Shown here one piece after another: positions 11,871-22,800 of a stretch of DNA of 64,000 bases. Numbering within the stretch: position 1 is the stretch's first letter; every line of letters starts with the position of its first letter. The position numbers and the translations under genes are program-made. The notes beneath the pieces were generated by a model that saw only the letters and a list, made by a program, of their open reading frames with translations, had not been told where the DNA came from and made no database searches. Location of the stretch: NCBI GenBank assembly GCA_021432635.1, contig MU270048.1, positions 248,001 through 312,000 of the forward strand, in the 5' to 3' direction. Source of the stretch: Thozetella sp. PMI_491 (lineage: Eukaryota; Ascomycota; Sordariomycetes; Chaetosphaeriales; Chaetosphaeriaceae).

Positions 11871-12303
11871 TTACGCGAGCTTCTGCTTTACTTCGCCCTT
11901 GGCCTCGGCCGCAGCGCCCTTGGCCTTGCCGGCGAGCTCGCTGGCCTTGCCCTTGACCTCCCCGCGGAGCTCGGCCGCCTTGCCGCTCGCCTTGCCTTGG
12001 GAGATGTCAGAGCCGGCCTCCTTCATTTTGTCAGCCACGGTTGCTGGGGTTAAGAATTAGCCGTCATGTGCCAGAAAGGTAGGGAGACTGATATGGCAAC
12101 GTACCACCAATGTTGATGCCATCGACGAGCTTGTCGCTGACGGCGCGGTCGACCGACTTGAGGCCTTCCTTGGCGGACTCGACCGTGGATTTTTGGAAGA
12201 TTACACTGCTGGAGAAGGCTGCTCGTGGTGCTGACGTTGCGACGGTGCGGGGCACTTGGAGGGTGGCGACACGGCGCAGGGCGGCTTCTGTGAGGAACGA
12301 CAT
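11871..12303 (-). CDS. Small mitochondrial LEA-like protein
   Basis: Two exons, 12303..12105 and 12043..11871, give 123 aa. The 61-nt intron has donor GTACGT, branch CTTAAC and acceptor CCCAG, and joins as INIGATVADKMKEAG. Residues 1-30 (MSFLTEAALRRVATLQVPRT) are rich in Arg, Ala, Ser and Thr and lack acids, as in a mitochondrial targeting sequence. The C-terminal half is Lys/Ala/Glu/Gly-rich with repeated GKA, GEVKGKA and ELAGKAKG units. This pattern resembles late embryogenesis abundant (LEA) proteins, hydrophilic helix formers tied to desiccation and stress tolerance. That role is family knowledge; import and function here are inferred. Confidence 0.8.
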
Positions 12304-13143
12304 GATGTATCTGATATTGAGAGTGGGAAGAGGTTGGGGGATGGTGTTTGAATGCGCGACGGCTCGAGTTGATTCCAGGTCAGATATATCTTTTGCACAA
12401 GATGTTTACCAGATTCAACGGATCTTTGCATCGTGGCGCGTCTGGCGCCTCTTTTTAAAAAAAGGGGTGCTCTGACCCGGTGGGCAAAGTGGTAGTGGTC
12501 GGACGCCGTGTGTGCGTTCATGATGCGTTGCATGTGATGTCATAGAGAGGTCGCACAACGCCTCACCCGCCCTCCCCGCGCGGAGCTGCCCCAGTTTCGG
12601 CATGTGAACGCTGGGTTTTTTGCTCCGGTTGCTGCGCCAATGACGTCCCCGATGCCAATCTGCACTCGATTCAGAGGCTTCAATCATTCTGGAGATCTGC
12701 CAGTTGGTGCGCCTGTCATTCGAGGGTTTGGCTCCTCCTGCTTGACTCGCCTCGATCGATTGGACTTGCTCATTGATGACGACGATGCTCCAGAGCCGGT
12801 GCCCATAGCACCCTGTAGCATCCCAGGCAAGCTTGCTTTGATGAGATCTCGGACCGTGCAACGTGTAGGCCCGTCTAGTCCTGTTGGGGCTCAAGGTTCA
12901 TTTACTACTACCTAAATGCCTGTGTTAGGCCTGCTTGGCTTTTTTTCCCCTAGCGGTCGCTGCCCTCATAGAAATTGTAGAAAGCTCCTGCCTAAAGCTA
13001 GCTCGGAAGCTGTATACCTACCACTATGTCCTTATTTTCTTAGCATTAAGCTACGCCATTGCGGCGGTGGAGTATTGGCCAGGTGCCCATCATGCGAGCA
13101 GGTAGCGTCCACACTCTGTAAGGAGCCTCATGATAGGAGCAAG
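12304..13143. other. Intergenic spacer
   Basis: It holds the upstream region of the LEA-like gene (-) and the 3' flank of the hydratase gene (-). The short ORFs present do not resemble proteins. Confidence 0.55.
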
Positions 13144-14273
13144 TTACCGCCCCTTGAATACCGGCTTCCTCTTCTCGGCGAACGCCTTGAGCGCCTCGTT
13201 GCGGTCTTCCGTCCCTACCACCCGGTCGTACATCTTGTTCTCGACCGCCTCGCTGGGCCCATCCGGGTGCATGACGGCCTTCAGTGCGGCGCGTACCGCA
13301 ATCGGCCCGCCCTCGGAGATCTCTAGCGCCAGCCTGACGGCCTCGCTCAGCGCCGCGCGCCGTGCCAGCGCCAGCACTTCCTTGTCCCGCTCCTTCTCCT
13401 CCATCGCCTCCCACTCCTTGGCCTGCTCCTCGCTCTCGGGCAGCACCTCGACCAGGCGGTCGGCGAGGCCCAAGAAGTACGCCTCAGGTGCCGACACCCG
13501 CCGGCCGGTCAGCACGAGGTCGCGCGCGCGCCCGACGCCGATCAGCTGCGGCAGCCGGTAGGTGCCTCCCGCTCCCGGGATAATACCGAGGCGCGTCTCC
13601 GGCAGGCCGACGGTAGCGTTGGAGCTGAGGACGCGGAAGTGTGTGGACAGCGCGAGCTCGAGGCCGCCGCCGAGGGCGAGGGAAGAGACGGCCGAGATGG
13701 TCGGAATTGGCAGGGCCGCGAGGGCGGCGAACGTGCCTCGGAGCTTGAGCAGGAACGCAGCTGTCCTGTAGGGACCAGAGTCGTTAGCTTCCTCGCAGTG
13801 AAAAGCTAGGCCGTGCAGGCTGTGGCGCAGGAATCAAGGGATACGTACTCCTCCGGCGTGAACCCCTTTCGCTCCTTCAGATCCGCCCCGGCGCAGAAGG
13901 ACGTGTCGACAGCAGATGCCACGATCAAGGCCCTCGTCGCGCCTTTCTCGCTCTCGCCTGCAGCCCCACCAAACGACTTGTTCCACGACGCGACCGGGAG
14001 CTCTACCCCCGATTCGGCGTCATACTGGGCGTGCACCGCGTCTACCTGCTCGCGCAATGAGTCCAGGAGCGCCCGGGAGATGGCATTGCGCGCCGCCGGG
14101 CGGTTGAGCTCGAGGACGCGGATGTGGCCCGAGCCGGGAGCTGGAAGATCCGTCACTCGGATGAGAGCATCATCGGCGGCCGACCCGGTCGAGTAGAAGG
14201 CACGGCGGCGACCAATTGGCAGCTGCGACCGTAGAAACAGCCTGGGCGAGATGTGGACGCGGCTTAGGGGCAT
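13144..14273 (-). CDS. Methylglutaconyl-CoA hydratase-like, mitochondrial (enoyl-CoA hydratase family)
   Basis: Two exons, 14273..13849 and 13765..13144, give 348 aa. The 83-nt intron (GTACGT, branch GCTAAC, CTACAG) joins as FTPEETAAFLLKLRG, a well conserved stretch in this family. The N-terminus (MPLSRVHISPRLFLRSQLPI, then GRRRAFYSTG) is a typical mitochondrial presequence. Crotonase-fold landmarks are visible: SFCAGADLKER (oxyanion loop, about 125-135), ALGGGLELAL, and PETRLGIIPGAGGTYRLP. In leucine breakdown this enzyme hydrates 3-methylglutaconyl-CoA to HMG-CoA in the matrix. Substrate assignment rests on similarity to the AUH group; another short enoyl-CoA hydratase is possible. An acid-rich insert (about 88-113) before the first motif is longer than usual. 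Confidence 0.85.
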
Positions 14274-15409
14274 TTTGAAGGCAGCGCAATGTCTGGTTGC
14301 ACGAGCAGAGAGCTGTGGTTGTGGTGCGGATAGCCGATGACGTTACCAGGGATTGCCGAAGCCGATGCTCGGGTAGCATCGGCCAAACACGCAGCTAGAG
14401 GAGATGGCATGCCGAGCTTCACTCCGGGGCATATCCGCGGCAACGAGCCGGAGGAAGAGAAGGAGGTCAAAGATAAGCTGCATGCTGGCGAATACCTGTC
14501 AATTTTAGGAGCATTGGTGCAGGGCACAATGGCGAGACAACCGCCGTCACGTATTTGTTTGGTCCAAGGGTAAAAGTGTCCGACTTACTAGGCCCTAGCT
14601 AGCCCCATGAAGGCAGGCACCGGGAAGAAGAAGAACCCACAACCCGTGAGCTTATCGAGCTGCTTCGCTTATCGCTCGCGAGCAACCTCGTCGGGAGTCT
14701 TGCAGCATGCTGGCTCTGATTATTGGCCCAGAACAGACCGAGCCAAGTTGGCTCTTCAGAAGCTTGGCAGACGGTTCGTCATGGGGCTAGCCTATGGGAG
14801 GTTTTCCGTCGCGCATGCCAGCACCGCCGTCTCGAGAAAATATCATATAAAAGGGGGACGCAAAGCTTGGCGCGGTATAGCACCCGGTGTCGTATGAAGC
14901 AGGATGGCCTCACCCGTGCGGTCGTGGCCTAGTCCAGGCCTCTCTTTCGCAGCCTCTAGGTCGGCTATAATCACAACTCACCCGGGTAAAGTCCACGCCA
15001 GCCGAGGGCTGCGGACCCGAGGGCTCATATATAGGTAGGAGATATTGCCAACCGAGCCGTTCTAATTGGCATCCTCCCGACATCCAGGTCCGCATAGCGT
15101 GCCACGCCAACTAGATCGCCAAATATAGCTCCCACTCCGAGCCTCCAGGCCCAATGATATGTTGTTGGGTCGATCCTCTCACGGGAGGAAGAGTTCGTGC
15201 AGCCCGCTTTCGGGATCGGGCTAGGCCCAGGCGTTCGCGTAATAGGGCTCGTGGACCGGGTCTCCGCGTCAGTCGCGATGACGAAAGGCAGCGGTGCTGC
15301 CCGTACTTCGGGTTCTTGTGTCTCTCCGAACCCTCCGCAAACACAGGGACGGCTATACTGGGAGGTGCTCGAGTAGAGACGTAGTTGTTATCGCCTTCAT
15401 GCTCGCGCG
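14274..15409. other. Divergent promoter region
   Basis: It is the shared upstream region of the hydratase (-) and the small secreted protein (+). A TATATAGG motif lies near 15028, too far from either start to assign. No gene is seen. Confidence 0.5.
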
Positions 15410-16002
15410 ATGCCAGCCTCTAACATGGGCCGCTCGTTCGCCTTCGCCGTATCAGCGCTCTGTCTCCTCCCTCCGTCGCGGGCCGTTGTTATGGTACGCG
15501 CGCTCGCGTCTCCTTGCACCGATGTGGCCACCCAGGGCACCGGGTGGCTCGTCTCGAGCTTCCAGTACAGCGACGTCGTCACGGGCGGCAGCGAGTCCAG
15601 CCTCTCGGATGTAATCAGCATTGCCTTCACCGTCACCAGCGTGGCGACCGGCCAGCCGACGTCATGCTCGGCCACCGTCACGCTCGATCAGGGCGTGAAG
15701 TGGGATCCCCGCATCAAGTACGACTGCCAGCTCCAGGCGGGGCTGTCGACGCAGTTTGCGTTCGACAACGCCAGCAACAAGCTCAGCATCTATCAGACCT
15801 GGACGTGCCCTGATGCGGCCAAGTCGTAAGCGTACAATTCTGCGCGCTTTGCAAACATCTGATGCTGACTCGGGAGTGCAGGGCCCCGTTTCAAATCTCG
15901 GGCAGCGGAACAGTCCCCCTGAGCTGCAAGATACACGAAGGAGCGCGGAAGAACGATTGCGCAGCCGCGAGCGCCACGCTCAACGGCTCGCCTGTCCACT
16001 GA
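15410..16002 (+). CDS. Small secreted cysteine-containing protein
   Basis: Exons 15410..15825 and 15882..16002 give 178 aa. The 56-nt intron has GTAAGC, branch GCTGAC and TGCAG, and splits the Ser codon at AAKS/APFQ. The N-terminus is hydrophobic (MGRSFAFAVSALCLLPPSRA), a secretion signal; an internal ATG at residue 6 could be the true start. The mature part has six cysteines (36, 86, 106, 133, 154, 166), consistent with disulfides, and a beta-rich pattern (ISIAFTVTSVATGQ, NKLSIYQTWTC). It could belong to the Alt a 1-like (AA1) fold of secreted ascomycete proteins, but I could not confirm this. The role is unknown. It stands alone, upstream of the MYND gene on the same strand. Confidence 0.75.
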
Positions 16003-17184
16003 CGGCACTAGCGGTGCAGCAGGACGTGGTAGGTGCAGCGGGAGGTAGTATGAAAACAGAATGCGGCACAACCATCCAATGCTCTGCGTCGCCTGGCCGG
16101 GGGCGTCTCCGGCCTCCCTGCTTGGACCGCTGGCGAGGAGCGCTCTCCTTGTGCCACGTATTCGGGCTCACAGGGTGGCGATAGGCGGAATTTCCGTCTA
16201 GGCAAACCGATACCGATCCCGAGGCAGGTGGCTCGGCGAGCATGTGCTGTTGCGTCCCACTACATTAGTGTCATATCCGGGGGCCTTGCAGAAGGCCAGC
16301 AGCTACGAAGTACTGCACAGGGCGGACAAAAGGGAGCCCTACTAGCGCTCCATTCAAACCATAGCACACTCCATGCCATGCCGGGTGGGGGAATTGACCT
16401 GTCACGTCACTGCTGCTTCATGCAGGACCACCTTACCTTACCTTAGCTTCTTTACCTCCCTTGAGTCTAACCACCTCTGTACTGAGCATACCTAGTGCCG
16501 GCCAGGCTGTAATATACCGGGACGAGCTTGTGGCGTGCCAAATTTTGATTTTTGCAGGCCCCCATGTAGGCACGAGCGGCATGTCATATTGTGACCGGCC
16601 GGAGCAAATGGGCGTCCAGTGGGGAGAGGAGGGGGGTTGCGTCTTGCGCTATATGCCGTGCCTTGTGAGGACGCGGCCGAGGCGTCGGCAAGTGGGAGTA
16701 AACAAAAACTGTGTGCTTCAAAGCCAGCAGGCTTAGAAACATTTAAAGCTGGCAGCCCTTCGGATGCTCCGCTTCAGCAACCCGCCCGCTTTAGCAACTA
16801 ATGCTTTACCAACGCCTTACCAACGCTTCTGCAACGGGCAGCGCCCGACAAACCCTGGTCGGGTCGGGGCCTTATCTGACCCACTGACTATGCGATTTTC
16901 CCTTGGGCCGCAATTGCTTGCTTAATGGTCGGCCCGGGGATGAGACGCAGATTTACCTCTCGGTTCCGGCACTGTGTAAACGATAGCTCCAATGTGCATG
17001 GTGGGCTTGCATTAGTGCCCGCTCACCGCAATACTGAATCGGGTAACCTAGTCGTTGCCCTCCCACATGCCCGGCATCCCCTCCCCTTTGGCCACCACCA
17101 TCGCTAAATAGCCACAATGGCGAGCCTCACGAGCACGAAACCATCGCGAGAAGTCCAAGAGACCGACCGCACCGATCCTTCGCC
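16003..17184. other. Intergenic spacer
   Basis: It lies between two plus-strand genes. It contains a short ACCTT tandem near 16432-16446 and imperfect ACCAACGC/GCAACG repeats near 16780-16840, but no supportable gene. Confidence 0.5.
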
Positions 17185-18225
17185 ATGGCGCCCGAGGGCA
17201 AGTGCGGGAATCCCAAGTGCGAGGAGGAGGACGCCCCGGAGGCGCTCCAGCGGTGCAGCCGCTGCCGGAAGGAGTGGTATTGCTCACGCGAGTGCCAAGC
17301 GGCCGCTTGGCCGGCTCACAAGAAGAGCTGTCGACGGCAAAACTTCATACTCAAGTTCCATCTGGAGCCCGAGCACATCAAAGACCCCCCCGTGACGCGG
17401 ACCGTGTCGTGCATGGCCGAAGCCACCTTCTATCACCTACACATGGCGCTGCAAATCATGTTCGGCTGGGCCACTACGCATTCGTTCGACTTCGCGGTCC
17501 ATAATCCAGACTACGAGGCTCCCGCAGATCTGGCCGGCGTAGGCTGCGAGCTCGCCATGGCCGGGGACAAAGGCCCCAACTCGCCCTGCGAGTATCTCCT
17601 CCGTGTCGTGGACCCGGCGCCTCGGAGCCCGGTCTCGAGCCCGGACCGCATGCACGAGTCCCAACGAAGGCATCCGAAAACTGTGGAGAAGAAGGCCGAC
17701 AAGACGGAGCTGTGGCAGGTCTTTGATGACCCTAACTACCAAGGTGAGCCCCCGGCACCCTGGTGCTGCCGCCTCGACCCCGGTCATGTATGCAGCGGGC
17801 TAACTCCCGACGCAGGCGCGAAGGTATTCTACACCTACGACTTTGGGGACAACTGGGAGCATTACATTACAGTCGAGGGACGTGCCGAGCCAACGACCGA
17901 GCTCAAGGTGCTCGACGGCAGCGGCCACGGCGTCGCCGAGGATGTCGGAGGCGCGCAGGGCTGGGCGGAACTCAAGGCGGCTTACAGGGCATCAGCACCG
18001 AGTCCGGAGCAGCAGGAGAGGCGAAGGTGGTTCGAGCAGGATGCGAGCAACCATGACCCGCGGGGGTTGGGCGGAGACCGGGCGAGCGCGTGGGACAAGA
18101 ACACCATTAACATCCAGCTGTCCGGGAACGCCTTCATCGACAGCTTCAAGTACGTGACGGACGAGCGCGCCTCCCAGGCGGCCCAGCTGCAGGCGATCCT
18201 CAGCGCAGCAGCAGCATCCAGATGA
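17185..18225 (+). CDS. MYND zinc finger fused to pRiA4b ORF-3-like domain
   Basis: Exons 17185..17743 and 17816..18225 give 322 aa. The 72-nt intron (GTGAGC, branch GCTAAC, CGCAG) joins as DDPNYQGAKVFYTYDFGDNW. Residues 7-49 form a MYND finger with ligands C7, C12, C24, C27, C33, C37, H45 and C49 (RCSRCRKEWYCSRECQ). The rest matches the plasmid pRiA4b ORF-3 / IS1096 TnpR-like family (PF07929), with landmarks such as FILKFHLEP, FYHLHMALQIMFGW, HSFDF and YTYDFGDNWEHYI. MYND fingers bind Pro-rich partner peptides; the second domain is best known from bacteria and its biochemical role is unclear. The intron length is a multiple of three and it has no stop, so retention would insert 24 residues. 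A second MYND protein lies at 28155-32120. Confidence 0.87.
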   Translation: MAPEGKCGNPKCEEEDAPEALQRCSRCRKEWYCSRECQAAAWPAHKKSCRRQNFILKFHLEPEHIKDPPVTRTVSCMAEATFYHLHMALQIMFGWATTHSFDFAVHNPDYEAPADLAGVGCELAMAGDKGPNSPCEYLLRVVDPAPRSPVSSPDRMHESQRRHPKTVEKKADKTELWQVFDDPNYQGEPPAPWCCRLDPGHVCSGLTPDAGAKVFYTYDFGDNWEHYITVEGRAEPTTELKVLDGSGHGVAEDVGGAQGWAELKAAYRASAPSPEQQERRRWFEQDASNHDPRGLGGDRASAWDKNTINIQLSGNAFIDSFKYVTDERASQAAQLQAILSAAAASR

Positions 18226-18966
18226 CATCGGACTACCGGAGGCGAGGGATAGGGTTGGATGGCTTGGAATGTTGGACTGAGGGTAAGGAAGGGGTCGTGT
18301 AAGAAAGTGGACCCATATGTACGTACACAGGGCGGCAGGCATGGAAGGGGCGTCCCTAGAAGAGAAAAAAAAAGCAGGGATAGCAAAGTATTGATCTGGT
18401 TTTCCCATCTAGCCTGCGGCCGAGCCTAACCCCGTCGCATTCCTTGCGCAAAGTATCCCCCAGGCGAAGGGAGAAATCACGACCTTTGAGTCAGCCCGGG
18501 TTGTGTGGTGGATAGTGTCAGCCAGGGCCTTGTAGCATCCGATCGCCCGGGGGTGCCCGCCCCGGCCTCGTAAGGCCGACGGCGCCCCACGTTACCGCCG
18601 TCGGTGCCGAAGACGGACACGGCTGTTGTCCTCCCGAGCCCTCAACGCGCGGGAGGAGGCACGCCGACACGGCGCGCGAGAGCGACAAGACGCCCAGAAA
18701 CCCACCAAAACCCCGCCAAAAACCTGCAGCCATTTGCGCAGATTGCCTCTCCGCCCCATGACGTTGAATTGAGCAGCTGCATGCGCCATCGCTGCTCCAT
18801 TGCATTGCCACCCATGCTTTCGACGCGGCTCCCGCGTCCACGTGCGCTCTTCGCGCCCGAGGTCGTCCGGCTTCGGCTCAGCTGCACGGCGGCATCGAGC
18901 GGACAAATAAGCCCAACTCCCCATGTCCGCGGGAGGTGGTCCAGGGGCATCCACCATACTCCAAAC
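18226..18966. other. Intergenic spacer and possible 5' coding extension
   Basis: It holds the 3' flank of the MYND gene and the leader of the methyltransferase. From 18604 the methyltransferase frame is open, with ATGs at 18604, 18781 and 18814. Confidence 0.5.
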
Positions 18967-19803
18967 ATGGCGGAACCCCAGCAGACAGGCGCCGCCGCCG
19001 CGGCCAAGGACACATGGTCGGCCAAGCAGTATCTCAAGTTCGGTAACGAGCGCACCCGCGCCGTCTACGACCTAGTGTCGCAGATCCCGCTCGCGTCGCC
19101 CCAGCGCATCGTCGACCTCGGCTGCGGGCCCGCCAACTCCACCGCGGTACTCGCGTCGCGCTGGCCGGACGCCGACATCGCCGGCGTGGACTCGTCCCAG
19201 GACATGCTCGCCAAGGCGCGCGCGACCCTGCCGGGCCGGGAGTTCCTGCAGGCGGACTTGAAGACGTACGCGCCCGAGACCGGTGCGGACCTCCTCTTCA
19301 GCAACGCCGTGTACCACTGGCTGCGGCACGAGGACCGCATCCCGACCATCCTGCGGCTGCTCCAGACGCAGCAGGCGGGCGGCGTGTTCGCGTTCCAGGT
19401 CCCGGATAACTACTACGAGCCGTCGCACAAGGCGATGCGCGAGGCCGCCGCCGCCGACGGCCCCTGGAAGACGTACTTCCAGCAGCTCGGCCAGGAGAAG
19501 CGGCCCGACCTGGATCCCATAGAATCGCCGGCCGAGTTCTACAACGCGCTCATCCCCCACTGCGAGAAGGTGGACATCTGGCACACGTACTACCAGCACA
19601 TCATGGGCGACCATCAGGACATCGTCGAGTGGGTCAAGGCGACGGGTCTGCAGCCGTTCGTCAACGCGCTCCCGGAGGGCGAGGTCCGAAACGGCTATCT
19701 CGAGGCGTATAAAAAGAGACTTGAGGAGGTGTACCCGCGGTTGGCAGATGGGAAGGTCATGTTGAGATATCCCCGGATGTTTATAGTTGCCACCAAGAAA
19801 TAG
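18967..19803 (+). CDS. Trans-aconitate methyltransferase
   Basis: 278 aa from ATG 18967, which has a strong start context (AAACATGG). It is similar along its length to bacterial Tam and yeast Tmt1, with DTWSAKQYLKFGNERTR at the start, SAM motif I VDLGCGPANST (49-59), NAVYHWL, FQVPDNYYEPSHKAMRE, VDIWHTYYQHIM and PRMFIVA at the end. The enzyme methylates trans-aconitate with S-adenosylmethionine, removing an inhibitor of aconitase. The 2- versus 3-position cannot be told from sequence. Upstream the frame stays open; starts at 18781 or 18814 would add an Arg-rich leader (LPRPRALFAP, then RGIHHTPN) that resembles a mitochondrial presequence, so a second, mitochondrial form is possible. No intron. 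Confidence 0.88.
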   Translation: MAEPQQTGAAAAAKDTWSAKQYLKFGNERTRAVYDLVSQIPLASPQRIVDLGCGPANSTAVLASRWPDADIAGVDSSQDMLAKARATLPGREFLQADLKTYAPETGADLLFSNAVYHWLRHEDRIPTILRLLQTQQAGGVFAFQVPDNYYEPSHKAMREAAAADGPWKTYFQQLGQEKRPDLDPIESPAEFYNALIPHCEKVDIWHTYYQHIMGDHQDIVEWVKATGLQPFVNALPEGEVRNGYLEAYKKRLEEVYPRLADGKVMLRYPRMFIVATKK

Positions 19804-22800
19804 CAGCTTAGTTGTATAAATGAGAATATAGTGGTATAGAAGAGATAATGTTTCCCCAAGCCGACTCGAAATTCACTTGAACGTGAAGACCTGTGGCTAA
19901 GACGTAATACGCCTGTCCCCGGGTCTTCGTTGGAGAGTGTCGATACTAGTCTCTACACATGTTATTTTGAGCTTTATGAAACTACCTGGGCTATCTAAAT
20001 GGATTTCTTTAGTGCTACAGTATGTTATTTGCACGAACTGGCGCCCCTTGGCCGGCTCGGCGTAATGTGTATTGCTTCTCTTCCCCAGCTCTTCTCACAG
20101 ATATTTTGTGACTCAAGTGTTAGCATTATCAAATTCTACCAACTTTCTTCAGCAGCCTCGACTTCAGCATTATTCACTCATGATCATGATGATGTAGAGA
20201 GTCGATGCTCACATCCAACGAACCCCCCTGTCAGCCAAGCCTAAATAACAGGTATATCAGATAATCCAATTGCTCTTGGTTAGGTTGTGAGGCGGTAGAA
20301 GCCTAATATTGCTATAAGCAAACAAACTGTAGGATGCGCTTGCGAATAGGCTAGTGTTTCATCAACTTCATAGCCTAAGGAGGAAGCCGAATTGGTCTCG
20401 AAATCCTTTGTTCATTTCTTCTTCTCACCTACGTAGTATTAGGTTTATCCTAGGCAGCAAAGTTCGTCATTGCCCCGAAACTACCAAGGAATGACTCAGG
20501 TGAGGGAATTGAAATTTCAACTTTCACAAATGGGTTTGTCCTACTCGAGCACAGAAATATCGAGTCTGAAGTTCTGGCCCTGCAGAAGCCTAGACAAAGG
20601 AGACCGTTGAGATCTGGTTGAGATAGCCTTCTGAATGAGGTAATTAAAACCTTTTGGGCTTAACTTAGGGCGTAGGTCTTAATATCGAACCCCCCTCAAA
20701 GCGTCTTGGGGCCTAGAACGCCTTGGGTGGTCGCCACAGGCCTAGTTAGCTCAAGACTTCGCCGTTAGACGAGCTATACTGCCGAGTGACCTACGCTCTT
20801 CGCCTTAAGATAGGGGCAGATGAAAGCTTTCAGCTTCCTTTGCTGAGCTTGCTTCTCTAGCGTATTGCCTAAGACGCTTGGTTCCGGGGAGAGCTCTCTC
20901 CGCGCCACAAGCTGTCTCGTCCCCGCGCTTGTGTAGAAATGAAATTGCCAGAAATAAAATGATCGTGTCTGTCGTTCATGGCTCGCCTAAGCCCTTTCCT
21001 ACGCTGAGACCATGATAGCGCAGCCATCATAGCATCCGGGCATTGGAATAGAGACAAGCATCACGTATTGCTAGCTTGAACTATGAGCACATGTCAAAAT
21101 AGCACACAGACAAATCCCGCGAGTCGTGTATGCGAAGAGCTTGTGGTATGTGTCTAGCTATGTCTAAGACCTGACCAGGTGGTCTTCGACGAGACATTCA
21201 ACAAATTTCTCTGGAAGCGGGAGGCTGAGAGCTGCTACTTTCTTCATCGGACATACTCAGAACGTCCTAACGCCAATGTTCTGGCATATTGCGTTTTAGA
21301 ATCAATATTTGTTATCTCATTTGAGACTAAGCGAACTTATGTAGGTGAGAATAGCAGAACTGATCTTGAACTCAGTGGTAAGAATGAGTAAACGATTTCA
21401 GGTAACCCGTTTGATGAAACTGAGACTCCCTATGGAACTTTGTTAGTTCATGACACTTGCCTCCCACTCTATCAGACAGTATTGTCACTCTCAGGCTAGT
21501 AGGTATGGAGTCAAATTTCTCCTCGTAACAGACCCCTAATACTTTGACCAGAGACCTGGGTTCTCACACTTTTCATAGAATTTTGGCGCTACCATGGCGG
21601 AATTGAGAGAGAAAACTTCGCCGAGGTTACCGTTCTAAAGAGACACGGTGGAATGGTCTCTATCAATATGAAACCCTCTTCATGAATAATATTGGCGTAT
21701 GATTGTATTCACCGTTTGTATAATTATGTCATACAAATTCAGAAACCTCAACGTTGGTACTGCGTTTTGACCTTGTCCCTCTACTTTTAGACCGAGTTGG
21801 ACGTCGTGGCGACTCTAGAAGAGCCTGCCTGGCGTAAAAATCGAGCCGCAGATGCCAAAGCATGAGAAGTACCTTACGCTATATCACATATCTTGTTGAT
21901 CGCTTCTCGATTAGTGATTTCATGACGCCTTTCAAACTTAGGCACGGCCATATCATCCCTGAGTGGTTCATATTACCATATTTAGAGTACCAGGCTGCAG
22001 ACAAAAGCACTTCATGGCCACGCGTCCTGGTAGATAGAGGTTGATGGGGGCAGCAGAGCCTGGCGATATCAGACCACCCTAAGTCTAAGCTCCAGATTGC
22101 ATGATATAGGAAGGCGAGAGCAGATCCAAAGCTGCTGCGACGACATGGTAGATTGTTTCAACTTGTGCATTTCACAAGACCGTAACCTTGACTATTTGAG
22201 CCAGAGAGAGATGCGGGCTCGCCCAATGAACTGCAGTCTGAGGAGACTTGCGTTGGCCGAAACGCTCGAAACATCTCCCGGCCAGTAAGATGGCGAATTA
22301 CAGAACACTTTGGAAGGGGTCCGGGGCGTAAAAATAGCCAAAACTAGCACCACGAATTGTCGTCGATACTACCATCCCTTGTCCTGCCCCCAACCTAGCA
22401 CCACGTCGCACAGCGAACGATACGCCTGATGGAACATGCTACTTCGGACGACGTCCCAAGTGCTAAAGACAGACGACCGAGCCTGAGTATGAGAGCCTAA
22501 GTGTCAGATGAACAGTGAAGGGCGCGCCAGCAACTCTGCCCCACTCACGAAACGGTAGACAACTATCTGGTGACCTCGTGTCCTTTGCACTACCCCTGGT
22601 CGTTCTCTTCTGTTATGCCGTGGACTCATCTCGCGGCAGGGAGGCTGTAGTTGTGAACAAGTGGAGAGCAGAAGCAGTCGTCATCGAGTTTCGCGCCGGG
22701 ATCTTGGGGAGGGAGGTCATGCGCAGGTCCCATGAGGGCTCGAACGAGCCCGCCCGCATTGCTCGAGGTGGAGGCTCTGCGATCTGGGGAAGCTAGCGCT

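Noticed and set aside
21862..22044. Short frame with HIIPEWFILPY, slightly like the mitochondrial cytochrome b HIVPEW motif
   Set aside because: The spacing to the following DK does not fit cytochrome b, the flanks show no further similarity, and the base composition is not mitochondrial. Probably chance.
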